Source: Hylemonella sp.
GTDB lineage: Bacteria; Pseudomonadota; Gammaproteobacteria; Burkholderiales; Burkholderiaceae_C
Direction: 5' to 3'
DNA length: 64,000 nucleotides
Assembly (NCBI RefSeq): GCF_027532185.1
Contig: NZ_JAPZSV010000007.1
Span: 124,001 to 188,000, forward strand
The stretch's first letter is position 1. Each line of letters starts with the position of its first letter. The notes below the pieces were generated by a model. It made no database searches, had not been told where the DNA came from, and saw nothing but the letters and a program-made list of their open reading frames with translations. Made by a program: the position numbers and the translations under genes. Shown one piece after another: positions 32,256 to 43,774 of this stretch.

Positions 32256-33392
32256 ATGGAGCGCGACCAGGCAACCAAATTCATCAACGATCTGCTGCGC
32301 CTGATGATCAGCCGCAACGGCAGCGACCTGTTCATCACGGCCGACTTCCCGCCCGCCATCAAGGTGGACGGCAAGATCACCAAGGTCTCGCCCCAGCCTC
32401 TGGGTCCGGCCCACACCATGGCGCTGGCGCGCTCAGTGATGAACGACAAGCAGGTCGCCGAGTTCGAGCGCACCAAGGAATGCAACTTCGCGATCTCGCC
32501 TCCGGGCATCGGCCGCTTCCGCGCCAACGCCTTCATCCAGCAAGGCAAGGTGGGCCTGGTGCTGCGGGTGATCCCGCAGGTGCTGCCCACCATCGACACC
32601 CTGGGCGTACCCCAGGTGCTCAAGGAAGTCACCATGGCCAAACGCGGCCTGTGCATCCTGGTCGGCGCCACGGGCTCGGGCAAGTCCACGACGCTGGCCG
32701 CCATGGTGGACTGGCGCAACGAAAACTCGCAGGGCCACATCATCACCATCGAGGACCCGGTGGAGTTCGTGCACCCGCACAAGAACTGCGTGGTTACGCA
32801 GCGTGAGGTGGGTCTGGACACCGACAGCTGGGAGATCGCGCTGAAGAACACGCTGCGTCAGGCGCCGGACGTCATCCTCATGGGTGAGATCCGTGATCGC
32901 GAGACCATGGAACACGCCGTGGCCTTTGCCGAGACCGGTCACCTCTGTCTGGCGACGCTGCACGCCAACAGCGCCAACCAGGCGCTGGACCGCATCATCA
33001 ACTTCTTCCCTGAAGAGCGCCGCCCGCAGCTGCTCATGGACCTCTCGCTCAACCTGCGCGCCCTGGTCTCGCAGCGCCTGATCCCCAAGCAGGACAACAA
33101 GGGCCGCATCGCCGCAGTGGAGATCATGCTCAACTCGCCGCTGATCTCGGACCTGATCTTCAAGGGCGAGATCTCCGAGATCAAGGAGATCATGAAGAAG
33201 AGCCGCAACATCGGCATGCAGACCTTCGACCAGGCCCTGTTCGACCTCTACGAAGGCAACCAGATCAGCTACGAGGACGCGTTGCGCAACGCCGACTCGC
33301 TCAACGACCTGCGCCTGCAGATCAAGCTCAACAGCCAGCGCGGCAAGTCGCAGGACCTGGCCGCCGGTACCGAGAACCTCGCCATTGTTTAA
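32256..33392 (+). CDS. pilU: Type IV pilus retraction-associated ATPase PilU
   Basis: The 378-residue protein is a second PilT-like ATPase. It has Walker A GATGSGKST near residue 137, an Asp box EDPVEFVHPHKNC near 167, Walker B APDVILMGEIRD near 207 and a His box LATLHANSANQ near 235. The C-terminal extension after residue 345 distinguishes PilU from PilT. PilU works with PilT in pilus retraction. AAGGAGGTG lies 9 bp before the ATG, an unusually strong ribosome-binding site. Confidence 0.95.
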   Translation: MERDQATKFINDLLRLMISRNGSDLFITADFPPAIKVDGKITKVSPQPLGPAHTMALARSVMNDKQVAEFERTKECNFAISPPGIGRFRANAFIQQGKVGLVLRVIPQVLPTIDTLGVPQVLKEVTMAKRGLCILVGATGSGKSTTLAAMVDWRNENSQGHIITIEDPVEFVHPHKNCVVTQREVGLDTDSWEIALKNTLRQAPDVILMGEIRDRETMEHAVAFAETGHLCLATLHANSANQALDRIINFFPEERRPQLLMDLSLNLRALVSQRLIPKQDNKGRIAAVEIMLNSPLISDLIFKGEISEIKEIMKKSRNIGMQTFDQALFDLYEGNQISYEDALRNADSLNDLRLQIKLNSQRGKSQDLAAGTENLAIV

Positions 33393-33429
33393 CGGCTACT
33401 GCGCGGGCGCATAGCGGCGTTGCGGGTCC

Positions 33430-33513
33430 CGTCGGCCATTCCTCACGTACCTGCAGGTACGTTGCGGATGTCCGCCACCCGCGCCTTGCTCTGCATCCCG
33501 CTCGCGACGCCGC
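33430..33513 (+). repeat. Dispersed intergenic element (copy B) with an 18-bp palindrome
   Basis: The element holds the perfect palindrome ACGTACCTGCAGGTACGT at 33445-33462. It shares ATTCCTCACGTACCTG, GTACGTT and GCTCGCGACG with the inverted copy at 23312-23401. It lies between pilU and the dehydrogenase gene. Confidence 0.7.
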
Positions 33514-33540
33514 GCGGCACCATTGCCCCAGGAACACGCC

Positions 33541-34446
33541 ATGCCCAGCCTCAATCCCCGAAGCTACGAAACCATATCGCCGCGCAAAGTCGCCTTCCTT
33601 GGCCTGGGCGTCATGGGTTATCCCATGGCGGGCCACCTGGCGAAGGCGGGACACAGCGTCACCGTCTACAACCGGACCGCGGCCAAGGCCCAAGCCTGGG
33701 TGCAGGAATTCGGTGGCCGGGCGGCAAGCACGCCGCGCGAGGCCGCAAGCGGCGCCGAACTCGTGTACGCCTGTGTGGGCAATGACGCCGACCTGCGCAG
33801 CGTGGTGCTGGGCGCCGATGGCGCCTATGCCGGCATGAAGACCGGCGCCGTCTTCGCGGACCACACCACGGCCTCGGCCGAGGTGGCGCGCGAGCTCTAC
33901 GGCGCGGCACGTGAGCGTGGCCTGCACTTCGTCGATGCACCGGTCTCGGGCGGCCAGGCCGGCGCGCAGAACGGCGCGCTGACCATCATGTGCGGCGGCG
34001 ACGTGGCCCCCTTCGCGGCCATGCAGCCCGTGGCCCTGGCCTACGCGCGGGCCTGTACGCGCATCGGGGACAGCGGCGCCGGACAGCTGGCCAAGATGGT
34101 CAACCAGATCGCGGTGGCCGGTGTGATCCAGGGCCTGGCCGAGGCCGTGGCCTTCGGCCAGCAGGCCGGGCTGGACATGAACCTGGTGCTGGAGGTGATC
34201 GGCAAGGGGGCTGCGCAGAGCTGGCAGATGGACAACCGCGGCAAGACCATGGTGGCCGACCAGTTCGACTTCGGCTTTGCCGTCGACTGGATGCGCAAGG
34301 ATCTGGGTCTGGTGCTGGAGGAAGCGCGGCGCAACGGCGCGCGCCTGCCGGTCACGGCCCTGCTGGACCAGTTCTACGCCGATGTGCAGCGCATGGGCGG
34401 TGGACGCTGGGATACGTCCAGCCTGATCCGCCGGCTGAAAGTCTGA
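33541..34446 (+). CDS. NAD(P)-dependent beta-hydroxyacid dehydrogenase
   Basis: The 301-residue protein has the family's N-terminal Rossmann motif FLGLGVMGYPMAGHLAKAGH at residues about 19-38, then the substrate-loop DAPVSGGQAGAQNGALTIMCGG near 130-151 and the catalytic lysine in GAGQLAKMVNQIAV near 183. This is the 3-hydroxyisobutyrate/tartronate semialdehyde reductase family. Start ATG 33541 is used; an in-frame ATG at 33523 lacks a better ribosome site. The specific hydroxyacid is not determined. Confidence 0.9.
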   Translation: MPSLNPRSYETISPRKVAFLGLGVMGYPMAGHLAKAGHSVTVYNRTAAKAQAWVQEFGGRAASTPREAASGAELVYACVGNDADLRSVVLGADGAYAGMKTGAVFADHTTASAEVARELYGAARERGLHFVDAPVSGGQAGAQNGALTIMCGGDVAPFAAMQPVALAYARACTRIGDSGAGQLAKMVNQIAVAGVIQGLAEAVAFGQQAGLDMNLVLEVIGKGAAQSWQMDNRGKTMVADQFDFGFAVDWMRKDLGLVLEEARRNGARLPVTALLDQFYADVQRMGGGRWDTSSLIRRLKV

Positions 34447-34476
34447 GGCGCGGCCCGCAGAGAGGCCGCCCCCGCC

Positions 34477-37113
<2,637 letters not shown>

Positions 37114-37121
<8 letters not shown>

Positions 37122-37599
37122 CTACGCCGTGCTCTTCGTCTGCACCGGCAACATCTGTCGCAGCCCCACGGCCCATGGCGTGCTGGCGCAGCAGCTGGAG
37201 CGGACGGGCCTGGCCGCGCGAGTGCAGGTGGATTCGGCCGGCACCCATGGCTACCACCGTGGCGACCCGCCGGACGAGCGCAGCCAGGAGCATGCGGCCC
37301 GGCGTGGCTACGACCTCTCGACACTGCGGGCCCGGCAGGTGACGGCGGAAGACTTCGAGCGATACGACCTGATCCTCGCCATGGACGGCGGGCACCTGGA
37401 ACTGCTGGCCGAGCGCTGCCCACCGGCGCAACAGCACAAGCTGCAGCGCTTCACCGCATACTGCAGCCGCCACACGGGGCGCGACGTGCCCGATCCTTAT
37501 TACGGCGGCGCCCAGGGCTTCGAGCACGTGCTCGACCTGGTCGAGGACGGCTGCAGCGGCCTGCTGCAGCACGTCCGCACCCAGCTTGCTCAGGGGTAG
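37114..37599 (+). CDS. Low-molecular-weight protein tyrosine phosphatase
   Basis: The 161-residue protein has the catalytic loop CTGNICRS at residues 10-17 (Cys-x5-Arg), and the acid/base aspartate in VPDPYYGG near residue 129. These are the defining features of low-molecular-weight tyrosine phosphatases. The start overlaps rsmI by 8 bp, so the two are transcribed together. In bacteria such enzymes control polysaccharide export or arsenate reduction; neither context is visible here. Convergent with and overlapping the 3' end of the glutamate dehydrogenase gene. Confidence 0.92.
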
Positions 37600-38879
37600 A
37601 GGCCGCGCAGTTCGCGTGCCTCGAGCACGCGCGTGCAGGCGATCACGAAGGCCGCCGTGCGCAGGGGCAGCTTGCGCTCCTGGGCCAAATCCCAGATGGC
37701 GCGAAAGGCTTCGCTGAGTGCGCGGTCCAGGCGCGCATTGATGTCGGCCTCGGTCCAGAAGAAGGACGAGGCGTTCTGCACCCACTCGAAGTAGCTCACG
37801 GTCACGCCGCCCGCGTTGGCCAGCACGTCGGGCAGGATGATCGTGCCGCGCGCGAGCAGGATGTCCTCGGCCTGCGGAGTCGTGGGGCCGTTGGCGCCTT
37901 CCACCACCAGCTTGGCGCGGATGCGACCCGCGTTCTCCGCCGTGATCTGGTTCTCCAGTGCGGCCGGCAGCATGACCTCGCAGTCGACCTCCCAGAACTG
38001 GTCGTTGCTGATGCGCTCAACCCCTGGGTAGTCCAGCAGTGTCGCGCCGGGGCGGCGTGCCAGAAAGGCCGTCAGCGCCTGCGGGTCGATACCGTCGGGC
38101 CGGTAGATGCTGCCAGCTGCATCCTGGATGGCCACGATGCGTGCGCCGTTGTCATGGAAAACACGCGCCGCCGCATTGCCCACATTGCCGAAACCCTGGA
38201 TGGCCACGCGTGCGCCCTTCATCTCCATGCCCATGCGCTGCATGGCCTCGCGCGTCACGACAAAACAGCCGCGGCCGGTGGCGTCGCGCCGGCCCAGGCT
38301 GCCGCCCAGCGACAGCGGCTTGCCCGTGACCACGCCGGTGCTGGTGGAGCCCACGTTCATGGAGTAGGTGTCCATCATCCAGGCCATGATGCGCTCGTTG
38401 GTGTTGACGTCGGGTGCGGGGATATCGCGCTCGGGGCCGATGATGATGCCAATCTCGCTGGTGTAGCGGCGCGTGATGCGTTCGAGCTCGCTCATTGAGA
38501 GCTGCTTGGGATCGACACGGATGCCACCCTTGGCCCCGCCATAAGGCAGGTTGAGTGCGGCATTTTTCACCGTCATCCAGCCGGCCAGGGCCATGACTTC
38601 GGACAGGGTCACGCCCGGGTGGTAGCGCACCCCGCCCTTGCCTGGCCCGCGCGAGACGTTGTGCTGCACGCGGTAACCCTCGAAATGCCGGACCGTACCA
38701 TCGTCCATGTGGATGGGCACGTCGACGATCAGGGCCCGCTTGGGCCGGCGCAGGGTGTCGGCCCAGACGCTGAGCCTGCCCAGATGGGGCAGCACGCGGT
38801 CCACCTGTTCGAGGAAGGTGGCCCAGGGCCCGAGATCGGCCGGGTTCAGATAGGAAGGCAGGTTGGGATGCGCGCTCAT
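37590..38879 (-). CDS. gdhA: Glutamate dehydrogenase (Glu/Leu/Phe/Val dehydrogenase family)
   Basis: The 429-residue enzyme interconverts glutamate and 2-oxoglutarate using NAD(P). Landmarks are the catalytic-lysine loop [15 protein letters not shown] near residue 111, [11 protein letters not shown] near 152 and the nucleotide-binding [20 protein letters not shown] near 224. Length and motifs match the hexameric group 2 GDH. ATG 38879 follows AAAGGAG by 7 bp. It lies near the P5C dehydrogenase gene, making proline/glutamate catabolism a theme here, although the two do not overlap. Confidence 0.94.
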   Translation of the reverse strand: MSAHPNLPSYLNPADLGPWATFLEQVDRVLPHLGRLSVWADTLRRPKRALIVDVPIHMDDGTVRHFEGYRVQHNVSRGPGKGGVRYHPGVTLSEVMALAGWMTVKNAALNLPYGGAKGGIRVDPKQLSMSELERITRRYTSEIGIIIGPERDIPAPDVNTNERIMAWMMDTYSMNVGSTSTGVVTGKPLSLGGSLGRRDATGRGCFVVTREAMQRMGMEMKGARVAIQGFGNVGNAAARVFHDNGARIVAIQDAAGSIYRPDGIDPQALTAFLARRPGATLLDYPGVERISNDQFWEVDCEVMLPAALENQITAENAGRIRAKLVVEGANGPTTPQAEDILLARGTIILPDVLANAGGVTVSYFEWVQNASSFFWTEADINARLDRALSEAFRAIWDLAQERKLPLRTAAFVIACTRVLEARELRGLYP

Positions 38880-39013
38880 GCATGACTCCTTTGGCAAGTC
38901 CGGCAGGTCCAATGGCCGCCTGTCCATCTTTTACTCCCGAAATGTGGCAAGCGCCAGTGCATCACCAGCCCCGCTGCTTGGCGACCCGTATCCACCGCCC
39001 GTTGAGGTCCGGA

Positions 39014-40645
39014 TCAATCCGGCGCCAGCATGTGTGGGTAGCGGTAGTCCTGGGGCGGGACCCGGGCCTCCTTCACGGTGCGTGGCGAGACCCAACGCAG
39101 CAAATTCAATGCCGAACCCGCCTTGTCATTGGTGCCACTGCGCCGTGCGCCACCGAAGGGCTGCTGCCCCACGACCGCGCCGGTGGGCTTGTCGTTGATG
39201 TAGAAGTTGCCGGCTGCATGGCGCAGCACGTCCAGCGACTCATGCACGGCCGCGCGGTCCTGCGCGAAGATCGCACCCGTCAATGCATAGGGACTGGTCT
39301 GGTCCACCTGGCGCAGCACCTCGGCCCACTTGCCCTCTTCATAAACGTACACGCTGAGCACGGGGCCGAAGATCTCTTCACTCAGCAGCGCATGAGCAGG
39401 ATGCGCCACCTCGATCACCGTAGGAGCCACGAAGTAACCCGAGGCATCGTCGCAGCGGCCGCCGTGCACGATCTTGCAGTTCGGATCGTTCTTCGCGGCA
39501 TCGATATAGCCCTTGATGCGCGCAAAGGCTCGTTTGTCGATGACCGCGCCCATAAAGGTCTGGAAATCGCGCACATCGCCCATGCGCACCGTGCCTAGCT
39601 GGGCCAGCAACTTGTCTTTCACCTGCGGCCAGAGCGAGGCGGGGATGTAGGCGCGCGAGGCCGCGCTGCACTTCTGCCCCTGGTATTCGAAGGCACCACG
39701 CAGCAGCCCCACGACCAGCGCATCCACGTCGGCAGACGGATGGGCCAGCACAAAGTCCTTGCCGCCGGTCTCGCCCACGAGACGCGGGTAGGCACGGTAC
39801 TTGGAGAGGTTCTGCGCGGTCTGCTGCCAGAGGCGGTCGAACACCGCGGTGGAGCCCGTGAAGTGGATGCCCGCCAGGTGCGGGCTGGCCAGCACGGCCG
39901 CGCTCACGCACACGGGCTCGCCCGGCACGAAGTTGATCACGCCGGGCGGCAGGCCCGCCTCTTCGAGCAGCTGCAGCACCAAGTAGTTGCTCAGCGACGC
40001 CGTGGCCGCCGGCTTCCAGAACACGGTGTTGCCCATGAGTACGGGCGCCGTGGACAGATTGCCGCCGATGGCCGTGAAGTTGAAGGGCGTGATGGCGTAG
40101 ACAAAACCCTCGAGCGGGCGGTAGTCAGTGCGATTGCTCACGCCGGCGCTGGACAGGGGCTGCTGCTGCACCAGCTCCTGCGCGAACTGGACGTTGAAGC
40201 GCAGGAAGTCGATCGATTCGCAGGCCGAATCGATCTCGGCCTGCTGCACGTTTTTGCTCTGGCCCAGCATGGTCGCGGCATTGAGCCGGGCACGCCAGGG
40301 ACCGGCCAACAGGTCGGCCGCCTTGAGGAAGACCGCCGAGCGCTCCTCCAGCGTCCAGCGCGACCAGTCATGCTGCGCTGCGACGGCTGCGTCGATGGCC
40401 TGCTGGGCTTCCAGGCGCGTGGCCTGGTTCAGCGTGGCCAGCACATGGCCGTGTTCATGCGGGCAGACCACCTGCTCGCGCTCCACCGTGTAGATGCGCT
40501 TGCCGCCTATCACCAGGGGGATGTCGACGCGCTGCGCGTACTGACGGTCCAGTTCACGCGCCAGATCCACCGCTTCGCACGAACCGGGGCGGTAAGTCAG
40601 GACGGGTTCATTGCTGGCCTGATGGCCCCCATGGATACGCGTCAT
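39014..40645 (-). CDS. pruA: L-glutamate gamma-semialdehyde (delta-1-pyrroline-5-carboxylate) dehydrogenase
   Basis: The 543-residue aldehyde dehydrogenase has the general-base ETGGKDF motif near residue 290 and the catalytic cysteine in EYQGQKCSAASRAYIP near 320. Its length and the FVYAITPFNFTAIGGNL motif match the stand-alone PruA/RocA enzymes rather than bifunctional PutA. It oxidises glutamate semialdehyde from proline or arginine to glutamate, using NAD. ATG 40645 is chosen over a distant upstream start in the operator region. The divergent GntR-family gene and palindromes at 40650-40720 suggest regulation. Confidence 0.94.
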   Translation of the reverse strand: MTRIHGGHQASNEPVLTYRPGSCEAVDLARELDRQYAQRVDIPLVIGGKRIYTVEREQVVCPHEHGHVLATLNQATRLEAQQAIDAAVAAQHDWSRWTLEERSAVFLKAADLLAGPWRARLNAATMLGQSKNVQQAEIDSACESIDFLRFNVQFAQELVQQQPLSSAGVSNRTDYRPLEGFVYAITPFNFTAIGGNLSTAPVLMGNTVFWKPAATASLSNYLVLQLLEEAGLPPGVINFVPGEPVCVSAAVLASPHLAGIHFTGSTAVFDRLWQQTAQNLSKYRAYPRLVGETGGKDFVLAHPSADVDALVVGLLRGAFEYQGQKCSAASRAYIPASLWPQVKDKLLAQLGTVRMGDVRDFQTFMGAVIDKRAFARIKGYIDAAKNDPNCKIVHGGRCDDASGYFVAPTVIEVAHPAHALLSEEIFGPVLSVYVYEEGKWAEVLRQVDQTSPYALTGAIFAQDRAAVHESLDVLRHAAGNFYINDKPTGAVVGQQPFGGARRSGTNDKAGSALNLLRWVSPRTVKEARVPPQDYRYPHMLAPD

Positions 40646-40670
40646 TATTAATATGATCCATTTGTTTATA

Positions 40671-40684
40671 AATTGGATCCAATT
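40671..40684. promoter_or_regulatory. 14-bp perfect palindrome between pruA and the GntR gene
   Basis: AATTGGATCCAATT is a perfect palindrome, 26 bp from the pruA ATG. Related TGATCCA, ATGGATTC and TGTATCCAG copies occur within 60 bp. A GntR/FCD regulator made by the divergent gene could bind here and control both directions. Confidence 0.6.
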
Positions 40685-40770
40685 ATAGATACATGGATTC
40701 AGATGGACAATCCTGTATCCAGAAGTTTTTAAGAAATTTCGACAAACCCTAGCGTTCACCAGAGTTCCCC

Positions 40771-41460
40771 ATGAGTACCACCCGCGCCCAGAAGGCTCTG
40801 CACGAGACCATCCGCTCCCAGCTGAGGTACGAAATCCTCAGCGGTATCCTGCCCGTGGGTCAGCCCCTCAAGCAGGACGCCCTGGCCCAGCGCTTCAACG
40901 CCAGCCGCATCCCGGTGCGCGAAGCCCTGCGCCAGCTCGAATCCGAGGGGCTGATCGTCCACCACCTGAACCGCGGCGCGGTGGTGGCCGGCATGAGCCT
41001 GGAGCAGATCTGCGAGATGCTGGACATCCGCATCGCCCTGGAATGCCATGCGGCCAGGCTCTCCGTGCCCAATATGGTGGAGAGCGACTTCCAGACCCTG
41101 GAGAAAATCCTGGAGGCCTACAGCAAGGCCGACAGCGTGCAGGACTGGGCCGAGTACAACCGGCGTTTCCACCTGGCCCTGGGCGCGGCCTCCAACAACC
41201 GGCGCCTGCGCCGGCTGATCGAGGAGTTCTGCCTCAACACCGACCGCTACACCCATGTGCTGATGTCCAAGGCCACGGGCAAGGAAGGCCCGCAGTCCGA
41301 CCACTACCGCATCCTCGAAGCCTGCCGCCGCCGCGACGTGCCGGCCGTGGTACAGCTGCTGGAAGAGCACATCACCGACACCAAACGCGGCCTCATGGCG
41401 ATTGCGCGCGCCGACGAGGACCGGCCCACGCTGGCGCAGCCCATGCCGGAGGCTGTCTAG
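40771..41460 (+). CDS. GntR-family regulator, FCD type
   Basis: The 229-residue protein has an N-terminal winged helix-turn-helix (about residues 10-72, ALHETIRSQLRYEILSGILPVGQ and RFNASRIPVREALRQLESEG) and an all-helical FCD domain. The metal-binding Asp/His pattern occurs in CEMLDIRIALECHAAR, YNRRFHLALGAAS and the later SDHYRILEA segment. FCD regulators sense organic acids. Divergent from pruA with about 125 bp between the starts. This arrangement argues for control of pruA in response to a catabolite of proline or glutamate. Confidence 0.9.
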   Translation: MSTTRAQKALHETIRSQLRYEILSGILPVGQPLKQDALAQRFNASRIPVREALRQLESEGLIVHHLNRGAVVAGMSLEQICEMLDIRIALECHAARLSVPNMVESDFQTLEKILEAYSKADSVQDWAEYNRRFHLALGAASNNRRLRRLIEEFCLNTDRYTHVLMSKATGKEGPQSDHYRILEACRRRDVPAVVQLLEEHITDTKRGLMAIARADEDRPTLAQPMPEAV

Positions 41461-41495
41461 GCTAGGGCAGACGAGGGGAGGAAGGCGGGGGGGTC

Positions 41496-41571
41496 TGGCG
41501 CGGCTGGCGGGGATCGAACCCACGACCCTTGGCTTCGGAGGCCAATACTCTATCCACTGAGCTACAGCCGC
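41496..41571 (-). tRNA. tRNA-Arg (anticodon CCG)
   Basis: The minus-strand sequence begins GCGGCTGTAGCTCAGTGG and ends CCGCCAGCCGCGCCA. The anticodon loop is CTCCGAA between TTGGC and GCCAA, giving CCG. The acceptor, D, anticodon and T arms all close, and the CCA end is encoded. It reads CGG codons for arginine. Confidence 0.96.
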
Positions 41572-41619
41572 ATCCGGGGAAGAGCTGGGATTGTAGGCGG
41601 TTTCGGGTGGCTCGAAAGT

Positions 41620-41625
41620 TATAAT
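41620..41625 (+). promoter_or_regulatory. Possible -10 box TATAAT before the cytochrome gene
   Basis: TATAAT is 45 bp before the ATG of the cytochrome c5-type gene. No good -35 hexamer is at the expected spacing, so the call is tentative. Confidence 0.3.
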
Positions 41626-41670
41626 CGTCGGCTGATTGATACCCCCCACCCAGAATTCCGAGGACAGTCC

Positions 41671-42180
41671 ATGAGCGAGCAGCAGCACGAAGAAGCCCAC
41701 ACCGGCCCAGTCAAGACGCCCCAGCAGATGATGTGGCTCTCCATCTTCTCCTTCGTGGCCCCGGTCTTCATCATCATCGGCCTGGTGTTCTTCGTGGTCT
41801 CCGACAAGAAGCCCGCCGCAGGTTCCAGCAATATGGAAAAGTCGGTCTCCGAGCGCATCCAGAAGGTCGGCACCGTCGAGATCCGTGACGCCAACCGCCC
41901 GCTCAAGAGCGGCGAAGCGGTTTACCAAGCCCAGTGCGTGGCCTGCCACGGTGCCGGTGTGGCCGGTGCGCCCAAGTTTGGCGACAAGGGCGCCTGGGGC
42001 GCGCGTCTCAAGGTCGGCTTCGACGGTCTGGTGACGTCGGCCCTCAAGGGCAAGGGCGCCATGGCCCCGCAAGGCGGCGGCGACCATAACGACACCGAGA
42101 TCGCCCGCGCTGTGGCCTATCTGGCCAACTCGGGCGGTGGCAAGTTCGCCGAGCCCAAGGCGCCGGCAGCCGCCAAGTAA
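41671..42180 (+). CDS. Cytochrome c5-family monohaem protein, membrane-anchored
   Basis: The 169-residue protein has an N-terminal hydrophobic helix (residues about 20-45, MMWLSIFSFVAPVFIIIGL) that probably anchors it to the inner membrane. The haem-binding motif CVACH lies near residue 90; a later methionine in KGAMAPQGGG near 128 is the likely axial ligand. c5-type proteins carry electrons between respiratory complexes. The tRNA-Arg gene is upstream and an intrinsic terminator follows. Single gene with its own promoter. Confidence 0.9.
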   Translation: MSEQQHEEAHTGPVKTPQQMMWLSIFSFVAPVFIIIGLVFFVVSDKKPAAGSSNMEKSVSERIQKVGTVEIRDANRPLKSGEAVYQAQCVACHGAGVAGAPKFGDKGAWGARLKVGFDGLVTSALKGKGAMAPQGGGDHNDTEIARAVAYLANSGGGKFAEPKAPAAAK

Positions 42181-42200
42181 ATACCTGGCGCCTCGACCTG

Positions 42201-42227
42201 AAAGCCGCTGCGCCGCAGCGGCTTTTT
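42201..42227 (+). terminator. Intrinsic terminator after the cytochrome gene
   Basis: AAAGCCGCTG/CAGCGGCTTT forms a long stem with a short CGCCG loop, followed by further T residues. It lies about 20 bp beyond the cytochrome stop at 42180. Confidence 0.8.
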
Positions 42228-43774
42228 CATTTCCGGTGCACGGCGTACTGCTCGCGCAGCTCGCGCTTGAGCACCTTGCCGATGGCGCTGCGCGGCAGCT
42301 CGGTGATGTAGCGCAGATCGGCCAGTCGCTGGGTCTTGCCCACGCGCTGGTTCATCCAGTCGCGCAGCACATCGGCCTGCGGGATCGCATCCTCACGCGG
42401 CACCACATAGGCCACGGGCGTCTCGCCCCATTGCTCAGAAGGCACACCCACCACCGCCACGTCCTGCACGGCTGGGTGCTCGCGCAGGACGGCCTCCAGG
42501 TCGCTGGGGTAGATGTTGAAGCCGCCCGAAATGATCATGTCCTTGCGACGGTCGAAGAGCGTGAGGAAACCTTCGGCATCGAAGCGGCCGAGGTCGCCGG
42601 TGCGGATGAAGCGCTTGCCGTCGGGGGCGTACCACTCGGCCTCGCGCGTTTTCTCGGGCCGGCCGTGGTAGCCCTTCATCATGCCGGGCGAGTGACCCAC
42701 GACTTCGCCGGCCTCGCCCGCGGTGAGCTCGCGCCCGTCCTCGTCGATGAGGCGGATGTCGTGGCCCGGCGCGGGCTGGCCCACGGTGTGCAATTTGTCC
42801 GGGTGCAGATGCGCCTCGAGGATGCAGGTGCCACCACCTTCGGTCATGCCGTAGAACTCCACCAGACCGCCGGGCCAGCGCGCCAGCACATCGGCCTTGA
42901 GCGCCGCAGCGAACGGAGCGCTGGTACTGAACTTCATGCGGAAGCTGCTCAGATCGTGCTGCCCGAAAACCGGGTGGGCCATCAGGCGCTGGTACTGCAC
43001 GGGCACGAGCATGGTGTGCGTGACGTGCTCACGAGCCGCCAGCGTCAGATAAGCCGCCGCATCGAACTTGCCCATGAGCAGCACGGTGCCACCATAGGCC
43101 AAGGTGGGAAAGAAGACCACCAGCGTGGTGTTGGAGTAGAGCGGCGTGGACAGCAGGGTCACGGTGTCCGGTCCGTAGCCGTAGGTGGCGCCGCGCTGCA
43201 CATGGGCCCAACGCATGCCGTGCGGCTGCACGATGCCCTTGGGCTCGCCCGTGGTGCCCGAGGAATAGATGATGTTGAAGGGCCAGTCCGCATCCACCGC
43301 GGCATCCGGCACACGTGCGCCCGCAGGCGCGAGCCACTGCGGCCAGCCCAGGCCGCCGCCGGCGTCATCGAGCAGGATGCGCGGCACAGCCGCGGCACGC
43401 GAGCCCATGGCCCGGGCCACCTCCCGGTCCGTGAACAGCAGGCACGCGCCGGCATCGCGCACCATGCCTTCCAGGCTGTCGGGAGTGGAGCCCGGCGCCA
43501 GCGGCGCCACGACCACCCCCGCACGCAGGGCCCCGAGGTAGGTGACAGCATAGGCCAACGACGTGGCGGCGCAGATCGCCACCGCTTCGCCCGGATGCAC
43601 ACCATCGCGCTGCAGGGCGGCGGCCACGCGGTCCATGAGCGCATCGAGGGCGGCGTAGTCCAGGGCCTGGCCCTCCTGCTGCAGGGCCCGACGCTGAGGC
43701 GCCTCCTGCGCGTGGCGTCGGATCAGCGCGGCGATGGTGCCGAAGGGTGCCGAGAGGTCTGCGCCCGGGATCAT
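42227..43774 (-). CDS. AMP-forming acyl-CoA synthetase/ligase
   Basis: The 515-residue enzyme has the P-loop-like YSSGTTGEPKGI near residue 171, a middle motif EFYGMTEGGG near 312 and the C-terminal GRPEKTREAE, TGDLGRFDAEG and GGFNIYPSDLE elements, ending SAIGKVLKRELR. This is the class I adenylate-forming fold (acyl-CoA ligases). Start ATG 43774 overlaps the stop of the next ligase gene by 4 bp, so it is co-transcribed with it. Its substrate, a medium- or long-chain or aromatic acid, cannot be told. Confidence 0.9.
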   Translation of the reverse strand: MIPGADLSAPFGTIAALIRRHAQEAPQRRALQQEGQALDYAALDALMDRVAAALQRDGVHPGEAVAICAATSLAYAVTYLGALRAGVVVAPLAPGSTPDSLEGMVRDAGACLLFTDREVARAMGSRAAAVPRILLDDAGGGLGWPQWLAPAGARVPDAAVDADWPFNIIYSSGTTGEPKGIVQPHGMRWAHVQRGATYGYGPDTVTLLSTPLYSNTTLVVFFPTLAYGGTVLLMGKFDAAAYLTLAAREHVTHTMLVPVQYQRLMAHPVFGQHDLSSFRMKFSTSAPFAAALKADVLARWPGGLVEFYGMTEGGGTCILEAHLHPDKLHTVGQPAPGHDIRLIDEDGRELTAGEAGEVVGHSPGMMKGYHGRPEKTREAEWYAPDGKRFIRTGDLGRFDAEGFLTLFDRRKDMIISGGFNIYPSDLEAVLREHPAVQDVAVVGVPSEQWGETPVAYVVPREDAIPQADVLRDWMNQRVGKTQRLADLRYITELPRSAIGKVLKRELREQYAVHRK

